A DNA stretch of 64,000 nt from Caldicellulosiruptor bescii DSM 6725 (GCF_000022325.1 NC_012034.1:1630501-1694500), one strand, 5' to 3'. Numbered from the stretch's first letter, positions 1 through 9,629 are shown. Made by a program: numbers and translations. The notes: generated by a model not told the origin, from the letters alone.

Positions 1-1151
1 AAGATGCGGTAAAGGTTGCTCAGCAAATTGGCTATCCTGTTCTGGTAAGACCATCTTATGTTCTTGGCGGAAGGGCAATGGAGATTGTCTACAGCCGCGA
101 GGAGCTTGAAAAATATATCAAAGCTGCAATTGAGATATCAATAAAGCATCCTATTTTGATCGACAAATACATCCTTGGAAAAGAAGCGGAAGTTGATGGA
201 ATCTCGGATGGAGAAGATGTGTTAATACCTGGAATCATGGAACATATTGAAAGAGCTGGTGTTCATTCTGGCGACAGCATGGCAGTATTCCCACCCCATA
301 CACTCTCTGAGAGGGTTAAAGAAAAAATTGTTGATTATACTATAAAACTTGCCCGCGCCTTGAGAGTTGTAGGACTTTTCAATATTCAATTTGTAATTGA
401 TAAAGATGAAAATGTATATGTAATAGAAGTAAATCCTCGCGCAAGCAGAACTGTGCCAATTTTGAGCAAGGTTACGGGAATTCCTATGATAAAGATTGCA
501 ACTAAACTCATACTTGGCAAGAAGCTCAAAGATTTGGGATACCAAACTGGCCTTGTAAAAGAACCAGACTTTTTTGCAGTAAAAGCTCCTGTATTTTCGT
601 TTTCCAAATTATCAAAGGTTGATGCATATTTAGGTCCAGAGATGAAATCCACTGGCGAAGTTCTTGGTATCTCCAAAAACCTAAAAGTTGCTCTTTATAA
701 AGCTTTTATATCCTCCAATCATAAATTTACAAAAAACGGAAGCTGCTTGATTTTAGCACCTGAAAGCGAAAGGGATGCTATACAGCAGATCATAAGAAAA
801 CTATATGAAGTAAACTTCAAAGTGTTCCTCTTAGATAGCATGAAGGATTATATAAAAGGCTTAAATGTAGAGTTTATAAACAAAGAGACTGCTCAAAAGT
901 TGCTACTTGAAGACAAATTCTCGTTTGTAATAAATATTCCATCCAAAGACAAAATGCAAGAGTTTGGTTTTGTTTTGCGAAGGCTTTCTGTTGAGTTTGG
1001 AATCACAACATTGACATCGATTGACACAGCACTGTATTATGTGGACGTTTTATCTTCACTGGATGAGATTGAAAAAGATATCTATTGCTTGAATGATTTA
1101 TTTAAAGATGAAAGGATGAAGTGTTATGAGACATTTTCTTCATCTAAATGA
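1..1151 (+). CDS. carB: Carbamoyl-phosphate synthase large subunit, C-terminal part (5' end outside window)
   Basis: This is the C-terminal part of the ATP-grasp enzyme that makes carbamoyl phosphate from glutamine-derived ammonia, bicarbonate and 2 ATP for arginine and pyrimidine synthesis. The frame is open from base 3, before the first ATG at 78, and already reads YPVLVRPSYVLGGRAME, typical of the second ATP-grasp domain. The metal/ATP-binding stretch (IEVNPRASRTVP) follows near residue 115 counted from that ATG. The last 130 residues or so form the MGS-like allosteric domain. The 3' end overlaps the start of argF by 26 bp, which suggests translational coupling and an arginine-specific enzyme. 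The call is firm; only the missing 5' part limits it. Confidence 0.95.
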   Translation, partial: DAVKVAQQIGYPVLVRPSYVLGGRAMEIVYSREELEKYIKAAIEISIKHPILIDKYILGKEAEVDGISDGEDVLIPGIMEHIERAGVHSGDSMAVFPPHTLSERVKEKIVDYTIKLARALRVVGLFNIQFVIDKDENVYVIEVNPRASRTVPILSKVTGIPMIKIATKLILGKKLKDLGYQTGLVKEPDFFAVKAPVFSFSKLSKVDAYLGPEMKSTGEVLGISKNLKVALYKAFISSNHKFTKNGSCLILAPESERDAIQQIIRKLYEVNFKVFLLDSMKDYIKGLNVEFINKETAQKLLLEDKFSFVINIPSKDKMQEFGFVLRRLSVEFGITTLTSIDTALYYVDVLSSLDEIEKDIYCLNDLFKDERMKCYETFSSSK

Positions 1152-2052
1152 CCTTTCAAAAGAAGATATTCTGTATTTGATTGAACTTGCAAGTAAGTTA
1201 AAAAAAGAAGCTAAAAGAGGTTTTTATTTCCCTTACTTAAAGAACAAAGCGTTGGGACTTATATTTACAAAGGCTTCAACAAGGACACGTGTATCATTTG
1301 AAGTGGGAATCCATCAGCTTGGCGGATATTCACTCTATCTTGGAAAAAATGACCTTCAGCTTGGCAGAGGTGAAACAATAGAGGATACAGCAAAGGTTCT
1401 GTCTCGATACCTTGACCTAATTGTTATAAGAACATATGAACAAAAAGAGGTTGAAGCGTTTGCAAAATACTCTTCTATCCCAGTTATAAATGGGCTTACT
1501 GATGATTATCATCCAACCCAAATCATAGCTGATTTTCAGACAATTTTTGAGGAGAAAGGAAGGCTCAGTAATCTAAAAATTGCATATGTAGGAGACGGCA
1601 ACAACGTAGCAGCCACACTTTTGGTAGGCGCAGCAAAACTTGGTATCGACATTGCAGTTGCAACTCCACCCGGCTATGAAATAAAGAAGGAAGTTGTAGA
1701 TTTTGCACTTGATGAAGCAAAAAACAGCAAAAGCAACGTCATCTTTACTTATAGTCCAAAAGAGGCTGTAAAAGATGCTGATGTTGTCTATACAGACACA
1801 TGGGTTTCGATGGGGCAGGAAGAAGAAAAGGAAAAAAGAATAAGGGATTTTGAAGGATATCAGGTAGACAGCACCCTTATGAAATTAGCAAAAGATGATG
1901 CGATATTCTTGCATTGTCTTCCAGCATACAGAGGGTTCGAAGTAACCTCAGAGGTTATAGACGGTCCACAATCGAGGGTATTTGATGAGGCAGAAAATAG
2001 GCTTCACGCTCACAAGGCTATAATGATTTTTGTGTGTGTTGGGAAAATCTGA
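1126..2052 (+). CDS. argF: Ornithine carbamoyltransferase
   Basis: The enzyme transfers the carbamoyl group from carbamoyl phosphate to ornithine, giving citrulline; it is cytosolic. Family signatures are the carbamoyl-phosphate loop STRTRVSFE at residues 51-59 and HCLPAYRG near residue 263, whose Cys binds ornithine. The length of 308 residues is normal. The gene starts inside the end of carB, so substrate production and use are co-expressed. The extreme C-terminus (KAIMIFVCVGKI) departs from the usual small hydrophobic ending, which may be a harmless 3'-end variation. A hairpin terminator follows. Confidence 0.95.
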   Translation: MRHFLHLNDLSKEDILYLIELASKLKKEAKRGFYFPYLKNKALGLIFTKASTRTRVSFEVGIHQLGGYSLYLGKNDLQLGRGETIEDTAKVLSRYLDLIVIRTYEQKEVEAFAKYSSIPVINGLTDDYHPTQIIADFQTIFEEKGRLSNLKIAYVGDGNNVAATLLVGAAKLGIDIAVATPPGYEIKKEVVDFALDEAKNSKSNVIFTYSPKEAVKDADVVYTDTWVSMGQEEEKEKRIRDFEGYQVDSTLMKLAKDDAIFLHCLPAYRGFEVTSEVIDGPQSRVFDEAENRLHAHKAIMIFVCVGKI

Positions 2053-2075
2053 ACCAGTTTTTTGAAGGAATTAAT

Positions 2076-2140
2076 AAGGCTGCCCGCAAAGTAAAAGGAA
2101 CTAAATTCTAAATATGTTTGCTGGGCAGCCTTACCCATTT
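2076..2140 (+). terminator. Terminator after argF
   Basis: The arms AAGGCTGCCC (2076-2085) and GGGCAGCCTT (2123-2132) are perfectly complementary over 10 bp, with a 37-nt loop, and T-rich sequence follows (ATTTTTATTTTTT). The position right behind argF fits the end of the carB-argF transcript. The loop is longer than usual. Confidence 0.6.
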
Positions 2141-2428
2141 TTATTTTTTGGTGTTTCTGTATGTGTCTTTAAAAATCTCATAGTTTCCAAATGAAGTCAT
2201 GCAAATTAATATGGAATTGATAATAAGAAGGACAATATCCTTGAGTGTATTGTTATGAGGGATAAATATAAAAGAAAGAATAAGAGTTATAACAAAAGTG
2301 TAAATTCTTATTACATAATCTTTACATCGTTTTTTAAAAATGCTTTTGGTAAACTGGACAATTACATTCGTAGCGATAGCAATACCAGCAAATGTCCCAA
2401 GCTGCTGAGCAGAAAGATAATTTTCCAT
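2141..2428 (-). CDS. Small holin-like membrane protein
   Basis: This 95-residue protein has three probable membrane segments (about residues 12-30, 40-57 and 63-82) and a short charged tail. The N-terminus (MENYLSAQQLGTFAG) and the small multi-pass layout resemble holin-like proteins of clostridial phages, but no diagnostic motif is present and no other phage gene is nearby. It converges on argF and seems to be transcribed alone. The ribosome-binding site before the ATG is poor. It is probably a real gene; the holin label is tentative. Confidence 0.45.
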   Translation of the reverse strand: MENYLSAQQLGTFAGIAIATNVIVQFTKSIFKKRCKDYVIRIYTFVITLILSFIFIPHNNTLKDIVLLIINSILICMTSFGNYEIFKDTYRNTKK

Positions 2429-2515
2429 TTTTCATTCTCAATTAATATATTATGTCTACTTTTATGATATTCATAAAAGGCAAACACTGTGAAAAAATTT
2501 TTTCAAGTAAAGAGT

Positions 2516-3631
2516 CTATTTTAAGTTCTCTGGGTTTAAGCCTTCCAGATCTTTTATCACAAATCTTCCATCTTTTCTAATGAGCTTTCCATCAAAGTAA
2601 ATTTCCCCACCACCATATTCAGGTGTTTGAATGAGTACAATGTCCCAATGCACAGCTGATCTGTTGCCATTGTCAGCATCCTCATATGCGCTACCTGGGG
2701 TAAAATGGATGCTTCCAGCAATCTTCTCATCGAAAAGTGTGTCTTCCATGGGCTTTGTAATATATGGATTCAGACCAATTGAAAATTCACCAATATACCT
2801 TGCACCCTCGTCAGTATCCAGTATCTTGTTGAGCTTTTCTGTATTGTTAGCAATTGCCTTTACAATCTTTCCATCTTTAAATTCAAATCTTATATTTTCA
2901 AACTTGAACCCTGCATAGTTCGAAGGTGTATTGTATGTTATATAACCATTTACAGAATTCTTGACAGGTGCAGTGTATACCTCACCATCGGGAATGTTCA
3001 TGTGGCCATCGCATTTGACAGCTTTCATTCCTTTAATTGAAAATCTCAAATCTGTGTCTTTTGCTACTATCCGAACCTCATCTGTGTTTTGCATAAGCTC
3101 AACCAAAGCATCCATTGCTTTCGACATTTTGCTATAGTCAAGATTACAAACGTTAAAATAAAAATCTTCAAACTCTTCCAAACTCATCTTTGCCTGTTGT
3201 GCCATCGAATAGTTGGGGTATCTTAATATGCACCATTTCGTCTTTGGAACTCTGACTTCTCCGTGAACTTTGTGAAACCATATTCTTTGATACAGATTCA
3301 TCTTCTCGTCTGGAACATCTGAAAGTTCAAACGGATTTGGTGAAGATCTAATACCTATATATGCATCCATCTTTTCCATAAGATCTCTTTCATTTTGAGC
3401 GATCATTTCTATCTGCTCTTCTGTTGCACTCAAAAGAAGAGTTCTAAGTAGTGTTGGATGTTTTAGCCACAAAAATGGTTTTGCACCTTTTAAATATGAA
3501 AGTTTTACAAGTTGATTTGCAAGTTCAATCTCCTGTCCAATAAGCTCAATTAAAATGTTCTCGCCTTCTTTTAATTCAACCGAATACTCAATAAGGTTTT
3601 TTGCAAGAAGTTTCAACCTCTCATCAGTCAA
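2516..3631 (-). CDS. Aminopeptidase, M29 (thermophilic metallopeptidase) family
   Basis: This 371-residue protein belongs to the two-metal aminopeptidases typified by AmpS/AmpT/PepS, which remove N-terminal residues from peptides in the cytosol. The metal-ligand blocks appear in family order: IPDGEVYTAP, YIGEFSIGLNP, GSIHFTPGSAY and SAVHWDIV, which supply the Glu, Glu, His, His and Asp ligands. Translation appears to start at TTG, with AGGAGAG seven bases upstream. At 371 residues it is slightly shorter than the roughly 410 of classical members, but all ligand blocks are present. It is the last gene of the minus-strand block after the rluB-like gene. Confidence 0.9.
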   Translation of the reverse strand: MTDERLKLLAKNLIEYSVELKEGENILIELIGQEIELANQLVKLSYLKGAKPFLWLKHPTLLRTLLLSATEEQIEMIAQNERDLMEKMDAYIGIRSSPNPFELSDVPDEKMNLYQRIWFHKVHGEVRVPKTKWCILRYPNYSMAQQAKMSLEEFEDFYFNVCNLDYSKMSKAMDALVELMQNTDEVRIVAKDTDLRFSIKGMKAVKCDGHMNIPDGEVYTAPVKNSVNGYITYNTPSNYAGFKFENIRFEFKDGKIVKAIANNTEKLNKILDTDEGARYIGEFSIGLNPYITKPMEDTLFDEKIAGSIHFTPGSAYEDADNGNRSAVHWDIVLIQTPEYGGGEIYFDGKLIRKDGRFVIKDLEGLNPENLK

Positions 3632-3661
3632 TTTAGCACTCTCCTTTCAGTTTTTTAATTT

Positions 3662-4354
3662 TCATTTTTCAAACACCTTGTTTGCTGTTTCTCTATCTAA
3701 GAAAACAAATTCCCCTTCTTTTAGTTTTCCAAGCTGGAGTTTGCCAATTGCAACCCTTTTTAACTTCAAAACCTTATGACCAATTTGGTCACACATTTTT
3801 CTTATCTGCCTATTCCTTCCCTCATGGATTTTTATCTCAACCAGAGCATTACCATTTATAAGCTTTAAAATCTTAAATTTGGCAGGCGCAGTCATTTTCC
3901 CATCTATTAAAAGTCCTTTTTCAAACCTTTCTATCTCTTCCTTAGAAGGAATGCCTTTGATTAAGACTATATAAGTCTTTTCAATATCGTGTTTTGGGTG
4001 TGTGACTTTATATGCAAATTCACCATCATTTGTAAGAATAATCAAGCCAGTTGTATCAAAATCAAGCCTCCCCACAGGAAATACTCTTACATTTACTTTG
4101 TCCTTCACCAAATCAACCACTGTTTTTCTTCCCTTTTCATCCTTTGCAGAAGAAATAACACCAAAAGGTTTGTTAAGCATTATATATACCTTCTGCATCT
4201 GCAGGGATATCCTCTTTCCATCTACTTCAACCACATCTTTTTCTGGGTCAACCTTGAACCCAAGCTGGTTCACAGTCTTCCCATTTACTTTTACTCTTCC
4301 TTGCAGGATAATCTCTTCACACTTCCGCCGGGAAGCAACACCGCACTGTGCCAT
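3662..4354 (-). CDS. rluB: RsuA/RluB-family pseudouridine synthase
   Basis: The enzyme converts a uridine of rRNA (23S U2605 in the RluB subfamily) to pseudouridine. An N-terminal S4 RNA-binding domain (CGVASRRKCEE) precedes the catalytic domain, whose motif GRLDFDTTGLIILTNDGE holds the catalytic Asp. EGRNRQIRKM is the second family signature. The ATG at 4354 gives 230 residues. However, the frame is open upstream and encodes VRLQKF, the usual start of this family, with no ATG, GTG or TTG before the in-frame TAA at 4388-4390. The true start may therefore be an unusual codon. The gene lies 22 bp after thiI. Confidence 0.9.
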   Translation of the reverse strand: MAQCGVASRRKCEEIILQGRVKVNGKTVNQLGFKVDPEKDVVEVDGKRISLQMQKVYIMLNKPFGVISSAKDEKGRKTVVDLVKDKVNVRVFPVGRLDFDTTGLIILTNDGEFAYKVTHPKHDIEKTYIVLIKGIPSKEEIERFEKGLLIDGKMTAPAKFKILKLINGNALVEIKIHEGRNRQIRKMCDQIGHKVLKLKRVAIGKLQLGKLKEGEFVFLDRETANKVFEK

Positions 4355-4376
4355 AAATTTTTGAAGTCTAACAGGC

Positions 4377-5567
4377 TCACCTATCTCTTATCACCATCCA
4401 CTCGGTATTTGTTACTGCCTTTTCAATCAGTTCTTCTGCCTTGAGCTTGCTTTCCTCAGCCAAAACTTGTTCAAGTTTTGGTTTGGTTTTTGGATGCTTA
4501 GGAACAAACACAGTACAGCAGTCTTCATAAGGAAGTATAGAGATATCATATGTGCCAATCTTCTTTGCAAGTCTTATTATCTCTTCCTTGTCCATGCCAA
4601 TGAGCGGTCTGAAAACCGGCATTGAAACAGCTGCCTGCGTGCAAAACAGACTTTCCATTGTCTGGCTTGCAACCTGACCTATGCTCTCACCGGTAATCAA
4701 AGCAAGTCCACCGTTTTGCATAGCAATCTTTTGTGCAATCTTCATCATGAATCTTCTCATTATTATTGTCAAGAATCTCTCATCACAATTTTCATAAATA
4801 GAAAGCTGAATTTCAGTAAAAGGAACTATATAGAGCTTTATCTTATCTGTGTATTTTGCCAAAACCTTACACAAGTCTATTACCTTTTCCTTTGCTTTCT
4901 CGCCAGTGTAAGGAAAACTGTAAAAGTGAATTGCTTCTATCTCAACACCTCTTTTGGCAATCATAAAACCGGCAACAGGACTGTCTATACCACCGGACAA
5001 AAGAAGGTGTGCCCTGCCACCTGTGCCAAAGGGCATTCCTCCAATACCTTTCTCTTCTGATGAATAGATATATACTTTGTCTCTTATTTCTATGTTCAAA
5101 GTAAAATCAGGGTTGTGAACATCTACAGAAAGTCCATACATTTCAGCAAACTTCCTCAAGATATGCGCGCCTATTAACTTAGAGACCTCTGGAGACTTTA
5201 GCTCAAATTTTTTATCTGCTCGTTTAGTCTCCACCTTAAAAGTCTTCTTACCCTTTTCAAGCTCACTTTTGGTAACAACTTCAGCAGCCTGCTTTATCCC
5301 CTCTAAATTCTTTTCAGCAACCTCGCATATGGTAATTCCTACAATCCCAAAAACGCGTTTGAGCCTTTCAATTGCTTCATCAAAATATTCCTCACTCAAA
5401 TTTTCAACAAATATTCTGCCCTGCTCCTTTTTAACCATAACCGAGTCAATGTCAGAAAGTCTTTTTTTGATATTTCTGACCAGAGTATCCTCAAAAAAAG
5501 GACGATTTTGACCTTTTAACGCAAGCTCACCGTATCTTATCAGTAGTGCTTTCAATTTTGAACTCAT
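4377..5567 (-). CDS. thiI: tRNA sulfurtransferase ThiI
   Basis: ThiI adenylates uridine 8 of tRNA and inserts sulfur to make 4-thiouridine; in some bacteria it also feeds thiazole synthesis. Domain order is the N-terminal ferredoxin-like domain, THUMP (about residues 60-165), and the PP-loop ATPase with SGGIDSP at residues 191-197. The protein is 396 residues and ends without a rhodanese domain, the short form found in Bacillus, where a partner cysteine desulfurase supplies sulfur. That partner gene lies only 3 bp upstream. The pairing is known for nifZ-thiI of Bacillus subtilis. Confidence 0.95.
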   Translation of the reverse strand: MSSKLKALLIRYGELALKGQNRPFFEDTLVRNIKKRLSDIDSVMVKKEQGRIFVENLSEEYFDEAIERLKRVFGIVGITICEVAEKNLEGIKQAAEVVTKSELEKGKKTFKVETKRADKKFELKSPEVSKLIGAHILRKFAEMYGLSVDVHNPDFTLNIEIRDKVYIYSSEEKGIGGMPFGTGGRAHLLLSGGIDSPVAGFMIAKRGVEIEAIHFYSFPYTGEKAKEKVIDLCKVLAKYTDKIKLYIVPFTEIQLSIYENCDERFLTIIMRRFMMKIAQKIAMQNGGLALITGESIGQVASQTMESLFCTQAAVSMPVFRPLIGMDKEEIIRLAKKIGTYDISILPYEDCCTVFVPKHPKTKPKLEQVLAEESKLKAEELIEKAVTNTEWMVIRDR

Positions 5568-5570
5568 CCT

Positions 5571-6719
5571 TTACTTTTTTATTTTTCTTAAGAATCGCAG
5601 CGCTTTTTCAATGCACTCAAGTGCATAGTCAACCTCTCCAATTTGATTGAGGTAAGAAAACGAAAAACGTATACTGCTTTCTGCAACATCCAGCTTTTTT
5701 CCCATGCTGTGCAAAACCTTGTTGTAAGTCCTGCCTTTTGACGAGCAGGCAGAACCAGAAGATGCAAATATGCCATAACTTTCAAGCGTGTGAAGAAAAA
5801 CTTCAGATTTTATGCCCAAAAAAGATACGTTTAATATTGCATCGGATGTCTTATCTAAAGGAGAGTTTATCACAACGCTATCTATGGCTGAAAGTCCTTC
5901 AATAAATCTTCGTTTTATATTCCTTAGCTTATCAGGTTCAGAAGCTTTTAGCTTCTCAAATACCTCAATTGCTTTAGCAAACGAAAAAATGCCGGGCATA
6001 TTCTCTGTTCCAGGTCTTATACCTTTTTGCTGCTGTCCACCAAAGATTATCGGCTGGATGTTAATACCCTTTTTGATATACAAAGCTCCTATTCCTTTTA
6101 ATGCATGTATTTTATGACCACTTATCGACATAAGGTCCACGTTCAATTCTTTAACATTGGTCTTTTCTTTCATAAAAGCCTGAACAGCATCTGTGTGAAC
6201 AATAACATTTGGATTTTTCTTTTTCGCAATTTCAGCTAGCTTCTTTACATCAAATATATGCCCTGTCTCGTTGTTGACAAGCATGACACTTACCAGAATG
6301 GTATTTTGGTCCACAAGCTTCTCAAACTGATCAAAATCTACATTACCTTCAGCATCTACAGAGACATATTGTATCTCAAAGCCATTTCTCTCTAAATATT
6401 CAAGCGTAGAAATAACAGAAGGATGTTCAACAGGTGTTGATACAATTCTTTTTCCCCTTTTCTGATGTGCAACCGCACAGCCAATAAGTGCCAAATTGTT
6501 TGCTTCTGTTCCACCAGAAGTAAAATAAATTTCATCTGCACTGCCACCAAGTTTCTGAGCAAGTATTTCTTTTGCTTCTTTCAATTTTCTTTCTGCTTCA
6601 ACACCAAGTCTGTGAAGCGATGAAGGATTGCCGTAGGTATCTATCAAAAACTTTGAAAGCTGCTCAATTACCTCATCAAAAGGCCTTGTGGTTGCAGCGT
6701 TGTCAAAGTATACATTCAC
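5571..6719 (-). CDS. Cysteine desulfurase (NifS/IscS family), probably dedicated to ThiI
   Basis: This PLP enzyme takes sulfur from cysteine as a persulfide and hands it to acceptors. The PLP lysine is K203 in SISGHKIHALKG, the cofactor His is in VEHPSV (about residue 99), and the persulfide-carrying Cys is C325 in SSGSACSSKG. The protein is 382 residues. Translation starts at GTG behind GGGAAG. The tight junction with thiI, and the absence of an iscU-like scaffold nearby, suggest a role in tRNA thiolation rather than general Fe-S assembly; that part is inference. Confidence 0.93.
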   Translation of the reverse strand: MNVYFDNAATTRPFDEVIEQLSKFLIDTYGNPSSLHRLGVEAERKLKEAKEILAQKLGGSADEIYFTSGGTEANNLALIGCAVAHQKRGKRIVSTPVEHPSVISTLEYLERNGFEIQYVSVDAEGNVDFDQFEKLVDQNTILVSVMLVNNETGHIFDVKKLAEIAKKKNPNVIVHTDAVQAFMKEKTNVKELNVDLMSISGHKIHALKGIGALYIKKGINIQPIIFGGQQQKGIRPGTENMPGIFSFAKAIEVFEKLKASEPDKLRNIKRRFIEGLSAIDSVVINSPLDKTSDAILNVSFLGIKSEVFLHTLESYGIFASSGSACSSKGRTYNKVLHSMGKKLDVAESSIRFSFSYLNQIGEVDYALECIEKALRFLRKIKK

Positions 6720-6735
6720 AATTTGTCACTTCCCC

Positions 6736-7467
6736 TCACATTTCTCCAACTTCATGCATTAGGATGGAAAGCGCAGCAATTGAGGCTGTCTCACTTCTGA
6801 GTATTCTTTTGCCAAGCGAAATAACTTGCACATTTTTAAAGGTTTTTAACTCTTCTATCTCCTCTTCTTCAAAACCACCTTCAGGTCCAATTAAAATCCC
6901 AATGTTATTATAATCTGAAGATATACACCACTCTGAAGTCTCCGATTCCTTTTCATAAGGAATAAAAAGAATATCAAGCTTATCTAAATATTTCTCTTTA
7001 ATCTCAGAAATTCTAATTGGCATTTCGATTAAAGGTGGTATAGGGCGAAGACACTGTTTTTGGGCCTCTTGCGCAATTTTGCGCCACCTTTCAACCTTTT
7101 TTTCCTGTTTTTCTGAAATATCAATCACAACTCTTTTTGAAACCACAGGTACAATTGTTTTTACTCCAAGCTCTGTTGCCTTTTGCACAATAAAATCCAT
7201 TTTTTGGTTTTTGATAATACATTGAAATAAAAAAATGTTTTTGATACTTTCTCGGTCATTCAAAGTTTTGCTTTCTATCAAAAGTTTTATTCTGTCTTTT
7301 GAAATTTCAACTATACGCGATGAGTAATCATAATTTCCATCACATAGATTTATCTTATCTCCTTCTCTTTTCCTTAAAACCTTGACTATATGATTTATAT
7401 CTTCTTTATCTGTGATGTAGGCAATATTATTCTCAATGTTCTGCTTTTCAACAAAAAAGATTGGCAC
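6736..7467 (-). CDS. rsmE: 16S rRNA m3U1498 methyltransferase RsmE
   Basis: RsmE methylates N3 of U1498 in 16S rRNA using S-adenosylmethionine. The 243-residue protein has an N-terminal PUA-like RNA-binding part and a SPOUT-class knotted C-terminal domain. Visible motifs are QKATELGVKTIVPV, the SAM loop GILIGPEGGFEEEE and LGKRILRSETA, all family signatures. It follows prmA by 11 bp in the tail of the heat-shock operon, an arrangement common in Firmicutes. Confidence 0.93.
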   Translation of the reverse strand: MPIFFVEKQNIENNIAYITDKEDINHIVKVLRKREGDKINLCDGNYDYSSRIVEISKDRIKLLIESKTLNDRESIKNIFLFQCIIKNQKMDFIVQKATELGVKTIVPVVSKRVVIDISEKQEKKVERWRKIAQEAQKQCLRPIPPLIEMPIRISEIKEKYLDKLDILFIPYEKESETSEWCISSDYNNIGILIGPEGGFEEEEIEELKTFKNVQVISLGKRILRSETASIAALSILMHEVGEM

Positions 7468-7478
7468 TTAATATCACC

Positions 7479-8393
7479 CTACACAGTTTTTTTGCTAACA
7501 ACCAAGCACCATGTACCCAGTTTTTTCACTTCTACAATTTCAAGACTATTTTTCTCAAAGCTTTTCAAAACATCTTCAAGCCTGTCTTCAATAATGCCAG
7601 AAGAGATAAAAATTCGGTCGTCTTTCAAAACTTTCTTTACATCTCTTGAGAGCCTCATAATGATATCAGCAACAATGTTAGCAACAACCACATCAAACTT
7701 TTCTTCTATACCTTCAACAAGGTCATTCTTTTTTATCTCAATCTCAACTCCATTTAACCTTGCGTTCTCCTCTGCTACCTTTACAGCAACCTCATCAATA
7801 TCAACTGCCAAAACTCTTCTTGCCAAAAACTTCTTTGCAGCTATTGCTAATATTCCTGAACCTGTTCCAACATCAAGAACATCCATCCCTGGCTTTACAT
7901 ATTTCTGGATAGCTTCAAGACACAAAATTGTTGACTCATGAGTTCCTGTGCCAAATGCCATACCAGGGTCAAGTTTCACAATTGTTTTATTGCCTTCGGC
8001 TTTATAATCTTCCCATGAAGGAACAATCACAATATTCCCTATCTCAACAGGCTTATAATACTTTTTCCACTCTTCTGCCCAGTCCTTTTCATTAACTTCA
8101 GAAACGCTAATTTTTCCTTCTCCAATATCAATATATTTTGCAGTCTCTTTAAGCCTCTCCTCAATAGTATGGGTAAGCTCTAAAATATTGCTGCTTTCAG
8201 GAAAGTAAGCACAAACTCTTGCATAATCCTTTTTTGTAAACTGGTTTTCGTCAATATAATCCCATAAATTTGGTCTTGTCACAATCTCATTGTCTTCAAT
8301 GACAACACCGTTTGCCCCAAGTTCGTATAAAATATTTGAAATAGCGTCTTCTGCCTCTTCGGTAGTCTTAATTGATATCTCATACCATCTCAT
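7479..8393 (-). CDS. prmA: Ribosomal protein L11 methyltransferase
   Basis: PrmA trimethylates ribosomal protein L11 at several amino groups. The 304-residue protein has an N-terminal substrate-recognition domain and a class I methyltransferase domain with the SAM loop VLDVGTGSGILAIAA. DPGMAFGTGTHEST precedes it, and VVANIVADII matches the NPPY-like region of this family. The gene lies 38 bp downstream of dnaJ, a position conserved in many Gram-positive dnaK operons. Confidence 0.95.
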   Translation of the reverse strand: MRWYEISIKTTEEAEDAISNILYELGANGVVIEDNEIVTRPNLWDYIDENQFTKKDYARVCAYFPESSNILELTHTIEERLKETAKYIDIGEGKISVSEVNEKDWAEEWKKYYKPVEIGNIVIVPSWEDYKAEGNKTIVKLDPGMAFGTGTHESTILCLEAIQKYVKPGMDVLDVGTGSGILAIAAKKFLARRVLAVDIDEVAVKVAEENARLNGVEIEIKKNDLVEGIEEKFDVVVANIVADIIMRLSRDVKKVLKDDRIFISSGIIEDRLEDVLKSFEKNSLEIVEVKKLGTWCLVVSKKTV

Positions 8394-8431
8394 TTGTTCT
8401 TTCTTCTCCTTCTTTCAAACTCAAAAATGTC

Positions 8432-9598
8432 TTAAGAAAAAGCTTCTCTTATCCTATCCCAAAAATGTTTTCTCTTTTCATATCCCTCTTCTGATGAAAG
8501 TCTTTCAAACTCTCTCAAAAGCTCTTTCTGCTTTTCTGTAAGCTTTTTTGGAACCTCCACTATAAACTTCACAACAAGGTCGCCTCTTCCTCGCGAACGC
8601 AGGTTCGGAACGCCCTTGCCTTTGATTCTGACCTCATCACCATTTTGTGTCCCTGGCTCAATTCTTACTTTTGTCTTACCATCAAGTGTCGGAATTTCTA
8701 TCTCTCCACCCAAAGCTGCATTAACAAATGTTATTGGAACCTCAATATAAAGGTCCTGCCCGACTCTTTTGAACACAGGATGAGGTGCTATTTTTATTTT
8801 AATATGCAAATCACCGTTAGGACCGCCTTTGATGCCGCTCTCGCCCTCACCTCTTAACGTTATCACTTGGCCATCATCAATTCCTGCTGGAATATTAATC
8901 TTTACTCTTCGCTGTCTTCTTACATTTCCCGTTCCTCCACATTCTCTACATGGGTCTGTTATAATAGTTCCTGTTCCGCCGCATGCATCACAGGTTTTTA
9001 TGGTGGTGAACTCCCCAAAGAATGTTGCCTGTCTTGATCTTATCTGACCCGTGCCGCCGCACTTTTGACATCTCACAGGTGCAGAACCTGGTTTTACACC
9101 ACTTCCACCACAAACACTGCACTTTTCAGTTCTGTAAATTGGAATCTCTTTTTCACAGCCAAATACAGACTCTTTTAAAGTAAGTTCTAAATCGACATAT
9201 ATATCAGCACCTTTTCTTGGTGCTTCTTTTCTTCTTCTGGATGTTCCAAATATATCAAAGCCTTCAAATAGGTCTTCAAAAATATCACCAAAACTGCCAA
9301 AATCAAAGTCAGCAAATCCACCGCCAAATCCACCAGAAAAACCACCGCTACCTTGTGCACCATATTTCGGGTCAAACGCTGCATGACCAAACTGGTCATA
9401 AAGCTTTCTCTTTTCAGGATCGCTCAAGACTTCGTATGCCTCGTTTATCTCCTTAAATTTTTCTTCTGCCTCTTTATTACCTGGATTTGCATCAGGATGG
9501 TATTGTTTTGCAAGTCTTCTGTAGGCTCTTTTTATCTCTTCTTCTGTTGCATTCCTTGGAACACCTAAAATCTCATAGTAGTCTTTTTTTTGTGCCAT
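8432..9598 (-). CDS. dnaJ: Chaperone protein DnaJ (Hsp40)
   Basis: DnaJ delivers unfolded clients to DnaK and stimulates its ATPase. The J domain fills residues 1-70 with the essential HPD at 34-36. A Gly/Phe-rich linker follows (about 78-115), then four CxxCxGxG zinc-binding repeats (for example [32 protein letters not shown]), then the C-terminal client-binding and dimerisation domains. The length of 388 residues is standard. A terminator and a separate promoter lie between dnaK and dnaJ, so it can be made without the upstream operon. Confidence 0.97.
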   Translation of the reverse strand: MAQKKDYYEILGVPRNATEEEIKRAYRRLAKQYHPDANPGNKEAEEKFKEINEAYEVLSDPEKRKLYDQFGHAAFDPKYGAQGSGGFSGGFGGGFADFDFGSFGDIFEDLFEGFDIFGTSRRRKEAPRKGADIYVDLELTLKESVFGCEKEIPIYRTEKCSVCGGSGVKPGSAPVRCQKCGGTGQIRSRQATFFGEFTTIKTCDACGGTGTIITDPCRECGGTGNVRRQRRVKINIPAGIDDGQVITLRGEGESGIKGGPNGDLHIKIKIAPHPVFKRVGQDLYIEVPITFVNAALGGEIEIPTLDGKTKVRIEPGTQNGDEVRIKGKGVPNLRSRGRGDLVVKFIVEVPKKLTEKQKELLREFERLSSEEGYEKRKHFWDRIREAFS

Positions 9599-9629
9599 TC
9601 TTTATCACCCGCTTACTTTACTGAATATT

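Noticed and set aside
2141-2428. Prophage remnant
   Set aside because: One holin-like protein alone is not enough; no capsid, tail, integrase or lysin gene is near.
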